Positions 1 to 11,342 of a DNA stretch of 64,000 nucleotides are shown in pieces. Made by a program: the position numbers and the translations under genes. Position 1 is the first letter of the stretch. The number at the start of each line of letters is the position of its first letter. The stretch is from Seison nebaliae (taxonomy: Eukaryota > Rotifera > Pararotatoria > Seisonacea > Seisonidae), in assembly GCA_023231475.1 (NCBI GenBank), contig JALJEE010002326.1, positions 1-64,000 of the forward strand, read 5' to 3'. Below the pieces are notes generated by a model that was given only the letters and a program-made list of their open reading frames with translations, did not search any database and was not told the origin of the DNA.

Positions 1-189
1 GGATTCCCACGTCATTTAAATTAGACGTAAGGAGAGTGTTGGCACAAATGTGCAATGACATGAGAAAAAATAACCCATTGTAATTTTAATATTTTATGTT
101 TTTTAAATAAATTTTTAAATAAATTTTCATATCTTTCTTAAAAATAAAATATTATATTAAAAATTATTTTAAAAAAACAGGCAGAATGG

Positions 190-437
190 CATATATGTTT
201 TCCCGTGTGTCCCCGTCAAATCATATATGTTTTCCCGTGTGTCCCCGTCAAATAATATGTGCTATACCGTGTATTCCCGTCAAGTCATATATGTTTTCCC
301 GTGTATTCCCGTCAAATCATATATGCTATCCCGTGTATTCCCGTCTAATCATATATGCTATCCCGCTTCGCTTGCAAGATCATGCATGATCACACGGGGT
401 GACATATATGCCACCCCGTGTAATCATATATGATTCT
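190..437. repeat. Minisatellite, 31-32 bp unit
   Basis: About five full tandem copies of a 31-32 bp unit begin with CATATATG, continue through TTTTCCCGTGT or CTATCCCGTGT and end with CCCGTCAAAT. The last copy runs into a short inverted stretch in which ACACGGGG faces CCCCGTGT. The copies differ by a few substitutions, so the array is not freshly amplified. Open frames across it carry the unit periodicity and are not genes. Confidence 0.9.
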
Positions 438-577
438 TTACATGGGTAATATGGCTGACATGACATTTAAAAACCAAACTAAGTGTAGAATTGTCCTGAT
501 TATGAGTTAATAACGGTCCTATGAAGGATTTTTATGTACAGTTATTATTTTTCCAGTTCATTTTCATTATGTTTGGA

Positions 578-800
578 GGTTGAGAACTGTCCTTTTTTTC
601 AAAAGGTTGAGAACTGTCCGAAAATAGAAAAAGCAGGTTGAGAACTGTCTGAAATTGAGAAAAAAAGAATGAGAACTGTCCGAAAACTTAATGGAAGGTG
701 GAGAACTGTTCGAATAATTAATAGAAGGTTGAGAACTATCCGGAAGTATAAGAAACTAGGTTGAGAACTGTCCGATTTTTGGGTTGAGAACTGTCCGCTG
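578..800. repeat. Interspersed short repeat, core GAGAACTGTCC
   Basis: Eight copies of GGTTGAGAACTGTCCG or close variants occur here, separated by 10-25 bp of A-rich spacer. Spacer length varies, so this is a cluster of a short core rather than a strict tandem array. The same core appears again near 38.06-38.13 kb, where it is likewise followed by CCCCCAATCA. A matching CCCCCAATCA follows this cluster at about 830. The motif therefore looks dispersed in the genome. Confidence 0.85.
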
Positions 801-2801
801 CAAAATTTTTATATAGTGTTACGATTTGTCCCCCAATCAGTTCAATTAATGTCTTTGTGTTCATTTCGTATTATGTGGAAGTATGAGCAACTAAATTGTC
901 ATACCAAAACCTTAAAAAAATATAAAGTAAAGATTTAAGTTTCTTGTCTCTTCAATTTCCATTAAATTTAATAAAATCATTCAGATGAAGTTATCGGGTT
1001 TTGAATATGTTTCTCGTTAGGGGTGACTTTATCTAGAATATATAAACAATTTCTGACTTCTTATTTTCCTATGAGTTTTCTTTTCCTCTATAAGAATAAA
1101 AAAAGAAGATTTTAGAATTAACATATGAACTTCATTTAGATCTCAGTTCGATTTGAAGAAACAGAGTCAACAGTTGTTTAATATGAAACGGAGAAAGATA
1201 ATGTATTTAACGTGAGAGCAATTTTAATACGCGTTAAAATTGTACAGAATTCTGGAAAAATTCTGTGCAAGGTTCTGCAACAGGATTAATCACAATAGTT
1301 TCGAAAGAAAATTCAGCCAAATTAAATACGACCAATTTATTTTGATAGTGCATGTGGAGATACATTAAAATTGGAACCGGTTCAAGTGAACATATTTATA
1401 TTCAAATCTAGTCGCGCAGCGGCATTGACTAACAATCCCTATTGTAAATGTTTTCATTTACCCTCATATTTGTTTTCGGAGAGGAATCACCGTAAAATTT
1501 TTTCAATAGTGAGGAATGAACTGAATTTCCGTTAGATATTTGAATGAATTCTTCTCAAATGAAAAACAGAACGAGTTTCTTTATATAATGAGTTTCTCTC
1601 CGGGATTCAATTGAATCAGAATTTTCCATATGATTTTGTTGGCGGTCAGTTTGTGTCGTTTCGTTTGAAAATAACAAGATAACACATTAGGTGGAAAATA
1701 TAAATATTATTGTTAGAAGTGAAATTATCTCGAATCGGTTCGCTGAATTTGATAGATTTGTAATAACATTAATTCTCTTTCGGATAATGAAAATAGACTA
1801 TTTTAACCATATGATGTCATTCAAATTTATCTTTCAATCAATTGCCACATCTGCTTCGTGAAGTGGAAGGTGTCCTATTTATGTTTTCCCATTTATATTT
1901 TGTTCGTTTTAGGATTATTACTGTATAATCTACACTATAATGGATAAAAGAATTATTTGTCCATTTCGTAAATAGGCCCCCCAACAATATCATTCTAATG
2001 ATATTTATATTAACGACATTTTTTACAAATTTTTTTTCTACTTAAAATGAGTTTACTTCATTCTTTTTCTACCAAAAAATAGCAATTTTGTTCTTTATAG
2101 GAAATGGGTTAACTTCTTCCCTTTTACAGAAAACCGGCTTAACATGTTTCTTTTTACTTAAAAGTGGATTTACTTCATTCTTTTTAGCAAGGTTAAGATC
2201 TTTCTTTTTCGATGAATATGGGTTAACTACTCCTTAAAGGTTAACTTCTTTCACCAATTCGTACAACGGATTGTCGTTCTTATTAGTATCTAAACATAAA
2301 TTGTACACAATAGCGTTAGATATCATATGGACAGTGGAATATCCAATAATCGGAAAATGACATTGTCCTTATAATTGAATGAAGCTGTTAAGGAAAGAAG
2401 TTGATCCTATTGGAAATAATGAATCTCAACACAATATTTATGTTCATGAATAATGATTCAAATACTCATTTCGAATGAAAGAAGAACTTTAAAGGAAATG
2501 ATTAGAGGAAGTGTGCGTTAATCCGAATTCTTTGAGACTATTAAGTATCGGATGAGAATGAAGTGGAATTAGAGATGAAAGGAGAGAATGTTGTTTATTT
2601 CATCAGAGTATTTTTCATGATTATTCAAATTACTTTCATGGGAGAAAAATTGAATTCGTTTAAAATGTTGATCAGTGATATAATATCAATAATTACTTTT
2701 CTTATCTTTAATATGAAGAGCGCAATCCTGAAAATAACACTAAATACATGAGTAAATAATACACACTTCATTCCATTGTTTACTTATTCAATAATCACCT
2801 C
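801..2801. other. Non-coding AT-rich region with degenerate repeat
   Basis: No gene could be supported. Between about 2040 and 2255 there is a degenerate tandem array with units near 40-50 bp that alternate GGGTTAACTTCTT-like and TTTACTTCATTCTTTTT-like phrases. The remainder is AT-rich sequence with stops in all frames. A 62-codon frame at 2563-2751 has no recognisable protein character. Confidence 0.6.
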
Positions 2802-3571
2802 CTAAGTATATTCTTCCACCCAACGACCAGTGAAAGTGTTATTAGAGAGATGTTTGGGTGAATTTCTGTTTATTCTTTTATCTCTATTCATCTGCCACAT
2901 GACCAACAAATAGGAAAGATATCCGATGTTGTTGGTAACAATTAGAATTGTTGTGATGAGTTGAAGATGAATAATAATGGAAATCATTCTCGCATCACAT
3001 TCAGGCTGAACGGAATTTATAAACTTGTCATCAATAAACTTTTCGAATGTCATTGTCATCTGAAAATAAATTAAATGAGACTATCTTATTGAATTAACTA
3101 ACATTTCTTGAGTAATTTGTACTTAGATTTTCGGTACATGACATTCGTGTAATATTTTTAAAGACGCGAAGCCAATGGAGAGCATATCCTAGATTCATCA
3201 AACCACTCAGAATTAGATTACATAAATTATTGAGAATTTGAATGAAATTCAATATTTTTCGATTGCAAGCATCTTTTAGAAAAGAATTATCTTATGAGAT
3301 TAATATATATGGAAAAAACTAATTAATAAGATAATGAGATCGAATACCAGTAATAATATGAGAATTAATTGTGCTAATTTTGCATTCCATTCTCGTAGAT
3401 TTTTGGTAAGGATGATCTCATATAAACCGATCAATATGCCAATGCAAAGAATCTGTAAAGACAATGAATTATTTTTTCATTAGCGTATTAATGTTTCATC
3501 TATTTGAAGAAGAATGTAAATCGTTTGCCACCTATTAATCGTACAATATATTCTGACACGTCATGACTCAT
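2802..3571 (-). CDS. Predicted multi-pass membrane protein, 4 exons
   Basis: I do not recognise this family. Four minus-strand exons (3571-3545, 3452-3320, 3272-3103, 3059-2802) join in frame to 195 residues. Introns are 92, 47 and 43 nt with GT/AG ends. The protein has strongly hydrophobic stretches near residues 10-22 (IILCIGILIGLYEII), 38-54 (QLILILLLVFDLII), about 65-82, and 125-155 (IIHLQLITTILIVTNNIG), which suggests three to four membrane passes. The C-terminus is polar and basic. The start at 3571 is the first methionine that places an exon in phase before the first hydrophobic stretch. An additional upstream exon is possible, because a coding-like stretch lies near 4.05-4.10 kb on the same strand. 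Support rests on frame and hydropathy only. Confidence 0.5.
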
Positions 3572-6500
3572 GTGACCAAATTTCCATATACTCAAAAGAA
3601 TATAGGAAAAAAACACCTATTTTTTTCTACGACGCAAAATGGAAAAAGAACATTTTCAAATATTTCCAAGATATAAATTTCGTTAAATTTACTCAATTTT
3701 GAAAAAAACCATAAGAAATCGTCAAATTATTTAATATTCGAATTTTTGCTTCGAAATAATTTTAGCTTAATAAAAAATTTTAACCTTAAATTTAATTCTT
3801 CCCAACTCCTCTAGTTTTCCTATGAGTTTCGCTAACAATCTGAACAAAACAAAATACTTATACTACGGAACAACGATTGATGGAGAAAGATGTGATACGT
3901 CAATGGATTTCTGGGATTGTCCACTTTTTTAAGGAATTGCCATTAAGAGCAAGAACTATCATTCGTATAAGAACAGTGCATTCTTCAATTTATTCCTGGT
4001 CATCAATCATTAAATCATTGATTATTATTTCATCCACGTCCAAGTAGTTCCGGAGAAGAAAATTTCGTCCAATCGTCTCGCAGTTGAAATTCCGTCGATT
4101 TCTTGTAAGTCAACATTGATTGGAATATAAAGTAGATGCTGGACAAATGACATCTTCTCACAGACAATGACTCAGACAAATAGAGAAATTAATGAAGTTC
4201 ACATATTCATTAAGGAGATAGAAAAAAGAATTAGCGAAGAAATTAACAGATAAAAAAAATGATGACACGTACTTGAAGAAACGAATGGAGGAATTTCGAC
4301 GATTATGAATATCAAATGAGAACGACTAACATTTATGACAGAAACGATATACACCAACCAAACTTTTATTGGTTTTCGATTACGAAGCGACTGATGTGTA
4401 AGAAGCATGTCCCTGTTGTTCGACTGATCGTTTTCCATATTGGCAACTGTTCGATTTAAGAATATGACAGCGCAATTAAAAAATTGAAATTGTGCGGCAT
4501 TGTCGGAAAAGTGGAATAATAAAAAACGAAATTTATGATGAGAACTAAAAGAAGTAGTGAGGAATTGTGTAATCGATATTTGACAAGTTGTTGGATGTGA
4601 TCACTCGTATGTGACAAATGACAATTAGCCGAGTGTAATTGTTGATTCCAGATCGTGACTTGCGACACCGACAATCGGAATCAAACAAATAAACTTAATG
4701 AAATAATGAAAATAATAACATTTTAACACAGAACTTTTATCTTCATGACTTTCTACTCATTCTTCTATCACTGTTCATCAATAAAATGTGAAGAGTCATT
4801 TCATTTCATTGTTAATGGTTGACTTCGATTCGATCTTCTTCTTGAGTCGTTGAAGAAGACTGAAGGAAGAGCACTTGACGTGCATATCTAATTCTTTAAT
4901 TTTCTTTCTACCTATCTATCTCACTCATCACTCCTACTCAATTCTCTCCTCTGCACAAAACGATATCATCCACTTATGCAAAGATTTCGTGTGTTTAATC
5001 GACATACCATTCCCTCACGAGAATGAAGATTTATCAGAGAAGTAATTTGTCGTTACCCATTCGAGATTGTCGTAGACATTTCAAGATTCCTCTTGCCAAT
5101 TCGACTTTCTTTCAATGTTTCTATTAGTAATTTTACAGAATTATCGATAATTTTGATTTCATGTCGAATGATTAATGAAATTGACGTTAGATTATTCGTC
5201 ATAACTCAACTCCATTTCATTCTCTGAAAGAAAATGAATTTTTGAGGAAAAATATTAATTTTTATGTCTTTTATTCATATCATTGATGATGAGAATGGAA
5301 ATCAGGTTCATCATAAACAGTTCTCTTTTTTCTTATTCCCATTAGAGAATCGTGTAGCAGATCAATTTAATGGCACGTCGTTGATACACCTGGCGAGAAA
5401 TCTATGCAGATACAGTTTGACATGATGCAAGACCCCATCAAAGATTTTCTCTTCTCCTTATACTCTTCATTCGAGAGGTGAATCGGAGAAGTGTGTTCCA
5501 TATCATTCATCGATTCATTCCCCAACAGTAAATTGATAATTGTAGCCGATTTAATTTAAACATTATCTATCCCATTTTTCTTTCATTTACCATGCAAATC
5601 AAATCGATTGACAACATCACTATATGAATGTCGAACGAGCAGTAAGAGAATCAGAAAGAAATTCCTTCTAAACAATCAATGGAGATAATTCACACAAACT
5701 AATGGCGATCAATCAGAACGATCATTCATTCTGTCGGTAAGTAAACTTGTCATGCAATATTGATGCACGCCTCCATTTATCTTGTATTCGACTTCGACAC
5801 CTGGTAAGACCATTCAGTCATGTGAATGAATTGATTAAAAAAGGAAAGGAGAATCATTAGATTGGAAAAAGAAGATATGTTCGCTTGTCAACCGAATATA
5901 TCGAGTAGAATTATTAGTAAAAACAAAAGAGGAATAAGACGAAGAATAAAATGAAGAGAATAAGGAACATCAAACTTTCACAGAAAGAATATTAGGAATA
6001 TTTTCCTTCGATTGAAATTCGATGCTGCGTCCGACTCTACGTTCATAAGTTCTTTCTCGACTATGTCGTTGTTTAAATAGAAACAAACCAGAGAACGGAA
6101 TTATGAAGAGAATAATAAACTTCTCATCTTTTTCTTCGTTTCAAAACAAGTCTTTTTTACACTTTCGTTTTCTCTTCGTACCGCGCCATTTCGACACACT
6201 TAACAGAGATTTAAACGCGCATCAAATGAAATGAAGGATCCTTCTAGCCTTCTGCCCCCTCCTCCCCATCACCATCCTTTACAATCGAATAATAAATCAT
6301 TATGGTAATACTAGTTGTGCAGGTGTCCACATTAGAAAGGAGAAATAACAATTTGAAATATTTATGAAAGGACGAAATGAATCCTCTTCAATACGAATAT
6401 GAAGTCGAAAGCCATCTGTCCGTCATCCTTAATAATTCATCTGTATTCTAATCGGAGACTTCTCATACAAATTCCTATCTCCATTCCTCCTTTCTCGTTC

Positions 6501-7946
6501 GTCCAAGTAATTAACGTAGAAATAATTTTAATTTCGAGATTCATTTAGAGATTGAGATTGAAGAACTCGAGATTCACCTATAATTTGTCTTAAATTACTC
6601 CTAATTCTTTACAATTATTTTCCCCATTTTCTTCCTTCACAACAACAATAACAACGACGAAATGACGAATGGGAGAAATGAGGAATTTTCTCCAACCATT
6701 TCTCATAGATTTCTAATGAAGTTTTTTGTATTAAAATTTCCATTTCTCTTTTTTCCGGTCGTCAACTACTAAAATGATGATGACGAAACTATTGTTCTCA
6801 TTCATACAGTGACAGCAGGTTGGGATGGTGGAGGTAGCTCTTAAGAATTGATCGGATATCGATTTCCATTAGACGTTTGACTAAATGGAAATCGTTGATG
6901 TTGTTTCCTTTTCTTTTATTCCATCTCTTATTCAGAAGAAGAAAAGAAAAGAAGAGAAAACTTTCGACTTTCCCCTTCCAAATCAGAAAATGGCGACTCA
7001 GTGACAATATGGAATTGTCGAACGATAAGTTGAATTCATTCATCCTATGAATTGATTTGATCAAGAGAAAATAGGGAAAACGGTTTTCCTACTTTTAGAA
7101 TCATTATGCCGGAATGGTAACTAACAGCTCATCTCAAATCGTCACATTCACAATATTCTGTCACACGTTCTTGTCGACGATTATATGATAAGAATTTTTA
7201 ATGAGAAACTGAATAAGTCGCACCAAATATCAAGTATATAATAAAACACCAGAATGAACATGTTTACAATTGACGGGTGCGTCTCCTTTTTCTTCGTCTT
7301 CTTCTCCTCCTCATATCAGAAAAGTTCCTATCAATGATTTACGAGAGGAGCGATGAACAGTGGCGTCTTCCTACTACTATTATTATAACAGGTGCCATCA
7401 AAACACTTCCATAAGTCAACAAATGTAATATATTGAAACAATTTATTATTCCATTTCTTATCATTCATCTTTTACTAATTCTCCTTTACCTTATATGTTG
7501 GAAGAGACATTCTCTTAAGTTTGTAAGAGAACTTCTTTTCCGTTATTCGCCTTTCCACTACCGATACTATTCAATTCCTCTACTTTTCAAACTTAATGGT
7601 TATTAATCCATTTGTTCATCTCACTTCGCTTCATTTAATGTCTTCGTTTAATGGAATTAAAGGAATGGACTGGATCATTTCCTATTTTCACGAAATTTCT
7701 TTTCAAATATTTGTTTTATTGTTATCAGATGCTGTCTTCATTTATTCGAAAGAATTTGAGAAAGATTTCGCTCTTTTCATAACTTTCAAGTCATTTGATT
7801 CTTCACTTATCAATTTTCAAATTTCACCCATCTTTCCATCAATATTTGTTTTCGTGTTATTTTCATTTACTTCTCAATATTTTTCCAATTAGATAACAAT
7901 CTTTTTAAATCGTATTCCTGAAATTAATCGCTATTCATTTCTCAAA
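3572..7946. other. Long gene-poor region upstream of prospero
   Basis: No gene could be supported across 4.4 kb. Minus-strand frames at 4199-4438 and 4456-4674 are leucine/phenylalanine-rich with no splice partner, so they are left uncalled. A frame of 98 codons at 7596-7892 ends 55 bp before the prospero start and looks like translated AT-rich leader sequence. Developmental transcription factors often have large upstream control regions, so this stretch may hold prospero enhancers; that is inference. Confidence 0.5.
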
Positions 7947-9228
7947 ATGGATGCAAAAGTAAAGAAATCTTTTAATGTTCTCTCCTTATTGGACGGAAGT
8001 GAGCAGATTAGTCGATGTAATAACAGTACAAGTGGATGTAGTAGTAGTAGCAGTAACGAAGAGAATACTCCGAATGATAATGTGCCACGTCAAAATATTG
8101 CATGTCTTCTTGCATTAATCTCAAGTTTTCAAAATCACAATCGAATTAAACAACATGTCGAAGGAAAGAATGTATCTCCGGGGATAAGTAATAGAGACGA
8201 CGAATTATCTTTACCGTCATTACCAACTGAAATTCTTTCACCAAATCATTCTTCACCAAATGAAAATCAACTACAACCTAAAAGAAATGATTTCAATTTA
8301 CTGAATATTCTTCCGTCGCCAAATTCTACACCAACAAAAAACAATAAAAGAAGTCTCGACTCACCAACCTCTGAAGAGAGAAAAGTTCATTTGGTTTCAT
8401 CAAATTAATCTTCATCATTTATTTAGAATATTAAAAAGTTTTGTGGAAATACTAATAACTGTTCACCGGTACAAAATTTTCTACCTTTTCGACGAAAGCC
8501 GGAAATTCCGAAAGATAACGACGTCTCCCAAATCAATACAATTGCTTCGACACTTATGTGCAATTTTATTCGTAGTAATCCTCATCTGATCAATTTAGCG
8601 TATAATAATGGATTTAAGACATCGACATTAACCCCTCTGCATTTACGGAAGGCGAAACTAATGTTCTTCTTCTGTCGATATCCGAGTTCAAATATCATCA
8701 AAACTTATTTTCCTGACGTACATTTCAATAAGAACAACACTGCACAACTCGTCAAATGGTTTAGTAACTTCAGGTTAATTATTTTAAATTCATCAATAAT
8801 TCAACATTGTTTCAATAGAGAATTTTATTATATTCAAATTGAGAAATATTCGAGATCATTCATCAATGAAGAAATGAAACGAATTAGGAAAACGAAGAAA
8901 GAAGAAAAAATGAATGTCGAAAGTTTGAAAGTTCCTTACGACTCGGAACTTTTTCGTGCATTAAATTTACATTATAATCGTAATAATCAAATGGAAGTTC
9001 GATGTCAAATATTTTCTTCACTTGTAACACAATTAACTTTCTTAATAGGTACCAAAACGATTTTGTGTTGTCGTTGAAGAAACTGTAAAAGAATTTATAC
9101 GTTCGATTCTCGCTGGAAAAGATCAGGAACCATCTTGGAAGAAAGCTATTTACAAAGTCATTGCAAGAATGGACGATCAGTTGCCCGATATTTTCAAGAA
9201 TACACATTGGCTTGATGCTGTTGAATGA
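7947..9228 (+). CDS. pros: Prospero-type homeodomain transcription factor
   Basis: Encodes a Homeo-Prospero domain protein, a sequence-specific regulator of neural and other cell fates in bilaterians. Exons 7947-8384, 8427-8773, 8819-8996 and 9049-9228 join to 380 residues; introns are 42, 45 and 52 nt. The N-terminal half is low-complexity (Ser/Asn/Pro). The divergent homeodomain begins near residue 193 with [17 protein letters not shown] and contains [16 protein letters not shown]. The Prospero domain follows with NLHYNRNN and the terminal [15 protein letters not shown]. The second intron falls inside the homeodomain, between NFR and EFYYIQ. The protein is much shorter than Drosophila Prospero (over 1,300 residues) or vertebrate PROX1 (about 740). 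An extra 5' exon cannot be excluded. The first donor could also be 9 nt downstream, which keeps the frame. Confidence 0.93.
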
Positions 9229-10159
9229 CCAATCAATCTTTATTGATTATCTACATTTTCCTCTTCATCATCATTAATTATTCGAATTCTTCTTGTGACT
9301 ATATTTTACTACAATTCTAATTACAATAATTGTAATTTTCATTTGATTGGAATATTTATAAAAAACACCATCAATTTCGAAATAATAATTTATTTTCTTA
9401 CGGAGCTATTCCCCAATTTCGTTCATATTTTTCTTTATTATAACTAAAGTACAACTTGGTCGTGTTTTGAACGTATTCATCCTGTGTTTTGATTCAACCT
9501 CTTATTTGGCTTCGGAGAGGAATTCGGCCATAAGGTGAATACCGATCCGGGATTCGTATAACTATACGACGAACCACTATTAATCCTTATAATCAATCAT
9601 AGTGATGCATTCTTCAAATTTATACTTAATTTATACGAAAATTCGCTCATACATCTATCAATGAAGACAATCAAAACCATTGACTTTTCTGACGAGGAAA
9701 TTTCATTATTGAAAGATAATCTTTTTCTGAAAGCTATTTCTAACGCTCTTTATCGAACTTTTAACGATCAGAAACTATCCAGAATCCATTAATCACTCTA
9801 AGAATTAAATTAATTCTATCAATAAGTTTAGTCTAATAATATTCGAATTTCATTGTAATAAGAATAGCTGCTTATAGATTTAGATTTTCTCTAATAGCAA
9901 AAAAAAGTGGATGAGTAAGATGAGATAAACAGAAAAGGTTAATGGGGATTTCGCTTGTGAGAGAAAAATTATGACACTACTACTCAATGCCAAACAGGAA
10001 GATCACATGTAGTTTACGACTTGAGTAACAAAATTTTGATTTAGTTGAACGATCTGCGTAACGTTGATTGAATCAAATATTCTCCATTAAAATTGGTTCG
10101 AATTCCGTTCTGCTTATTACAATCTGATTTACTCGAATAACGTTTGTCAATGTAAAAAG
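9229..10159. other. Intergenic region with one small ORF
   Basis: Mostly AT-rich non-coding sequence downstream of prospero. A 43-codon ATG frame at 9661-9792 encodes a charged peptide starting MKTIKTIDFSDEEISLLKDN. It has balanced amino-acid composition but no domain I recognise and no clear splice partner. It could be a small gene, a stray exon or chance. Confidence 0.4.
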
Positions 10160-10169
10160 GTCAACGCTC

Positions 10170-11031
10170 GAGTCTAGGTCAATTGGTAGACGGACGTTTG
10201 GTAGACCGACCATTTGGTAGACTCCATATACAAAATGGAGTTAGGTAGATATATTTGATATTTTCCTATTGAACATTAAAATTACTCCAAAATGTTGGAT
10301 CATTTCAAAAGATTATTATCATTAAAAATTCATATTCCGAAATATTTGCGAGATGAAATCGTCATTGGAAGAAAACTTATCAGTGACAATTTGTACAGTA
10401 ATCTATCTCATTTTCTTTTTACTTGGTATGTAAAAACTTTCTTTTTTTCTTATATTGTAACTTTCTTATTCTGATTTTCTTGTTTTCATTTTTTGATTTT
10501 CACTGTTTTATACATATTTCACTATATACTTTTGTAAATAAAATATTAAGCTATAATATATTCCATTACATAATTAATTAAAATTAAAATTTAATTTTAA
10601 TCTTATTTTTTTTTTTATTATAAAATCAAATCCCCTCGGGGTAAGTGATGTCCTATATTCTTAATTAATCGGGAAGTTTGCCGAATAATATGTCGTCCGT
10701 AATTTCCCCATTCTCTCTTATCTTCAATAAATCTTGTAATCTTCTTAAATTTTAAGGAGTTTTTCTTTCTCAATAGAACAGCCCCAAATAAAGAAACAGA
10801 AAATAAAATAAGTTATTTAAAAAATAACTTAAAAATTGAATTTTAAATTTTAATGATAACAATCTTTTTGAATTAACCTAAAATTTGGTTTAAATCTCGT
10901 TCTCAATCTCTAAATTTTAATTATGTAATTAATATATCTACATAACTACAATAATAACTACATAACTGCATTTTGTATACGGAGTTTACCAAATGGTCGG
11001 TCTACCAAATAGTACCAAATGGCATTTTCCT
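10170..11031. mobile_element. Non-autonomous inverted-repeat DNA element (MITE/MULE-like)
   Basis: The element is 862 bp and is flanked by the direct repeat GTCAACGCTC (10160-10169 and 11032-11041), a likely 10-bp target-site duplication. Its ends are long imperfect inverted repeats: GACCGACCATTTGGTA and then ACTCC.TATACAAAATG read inward from both sides (about 10195-10250 and 10960-11015). Outside these, extra TTTGGTAGAC-like phrases repeat at both termini. A 9-10 bp duplication fits Mutator-like or related transposons, but no transposase is present. An internal ATG frame at 10292-10471 (MLDHFKRLLSLKIHIPKYL...) may be a captured exon. End positions are inferred from the duplication; slight divergence of the repeats suggests an old insertion. 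Confidence 0.75.
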
Positions 11032-11342
11032 GTCAACGCTCACGGTTAAGTGTATTAGGAATTAAATGCATTTAGTGTAATTTCATACGACGTCACTACT
11101 ACTCTCAAAGTGTATTTCCTACCGCCCCAAAAGAAGAGAAGTCATTAAAACCTTACCTATCTTTTTATTTTACTTTTCAAATTCAATTTAAGTTCGAAGA
11201 TCGAAGTAATATTATCACTGATAATTCTTACGAATATTTTTCTGACTCTTTCTTTAATGTTCCCTATAGAGATTTAATTTTACAGTAAATGAATATAATC
11301 ATGAAAAATTAAATGAATAAAGTATTTATTGGGCTAAATTAT

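Noticed and set aside
186-433. Open frames of 67-68 codons across the first minisatellite
   Set aside because: The peptide simply repeats the 31-32 bp unit in two frames; no independent coding sign.
4199-4674. Two minus-strand frames rich in Leu, Phe and Ile
   Set aside because: Hydrophobic runs arise easily in AT-rich DNA. No splice partner or family resemblance could be found; a link to the membrane protein at 2802-3571 remains unproven.
7596-7892. 98-codon frame just before prospero
   Set aside because: Low-complexity Phe/Ile/Ser composition, no joining in phase to the prospero exons; most likely leader sequence.
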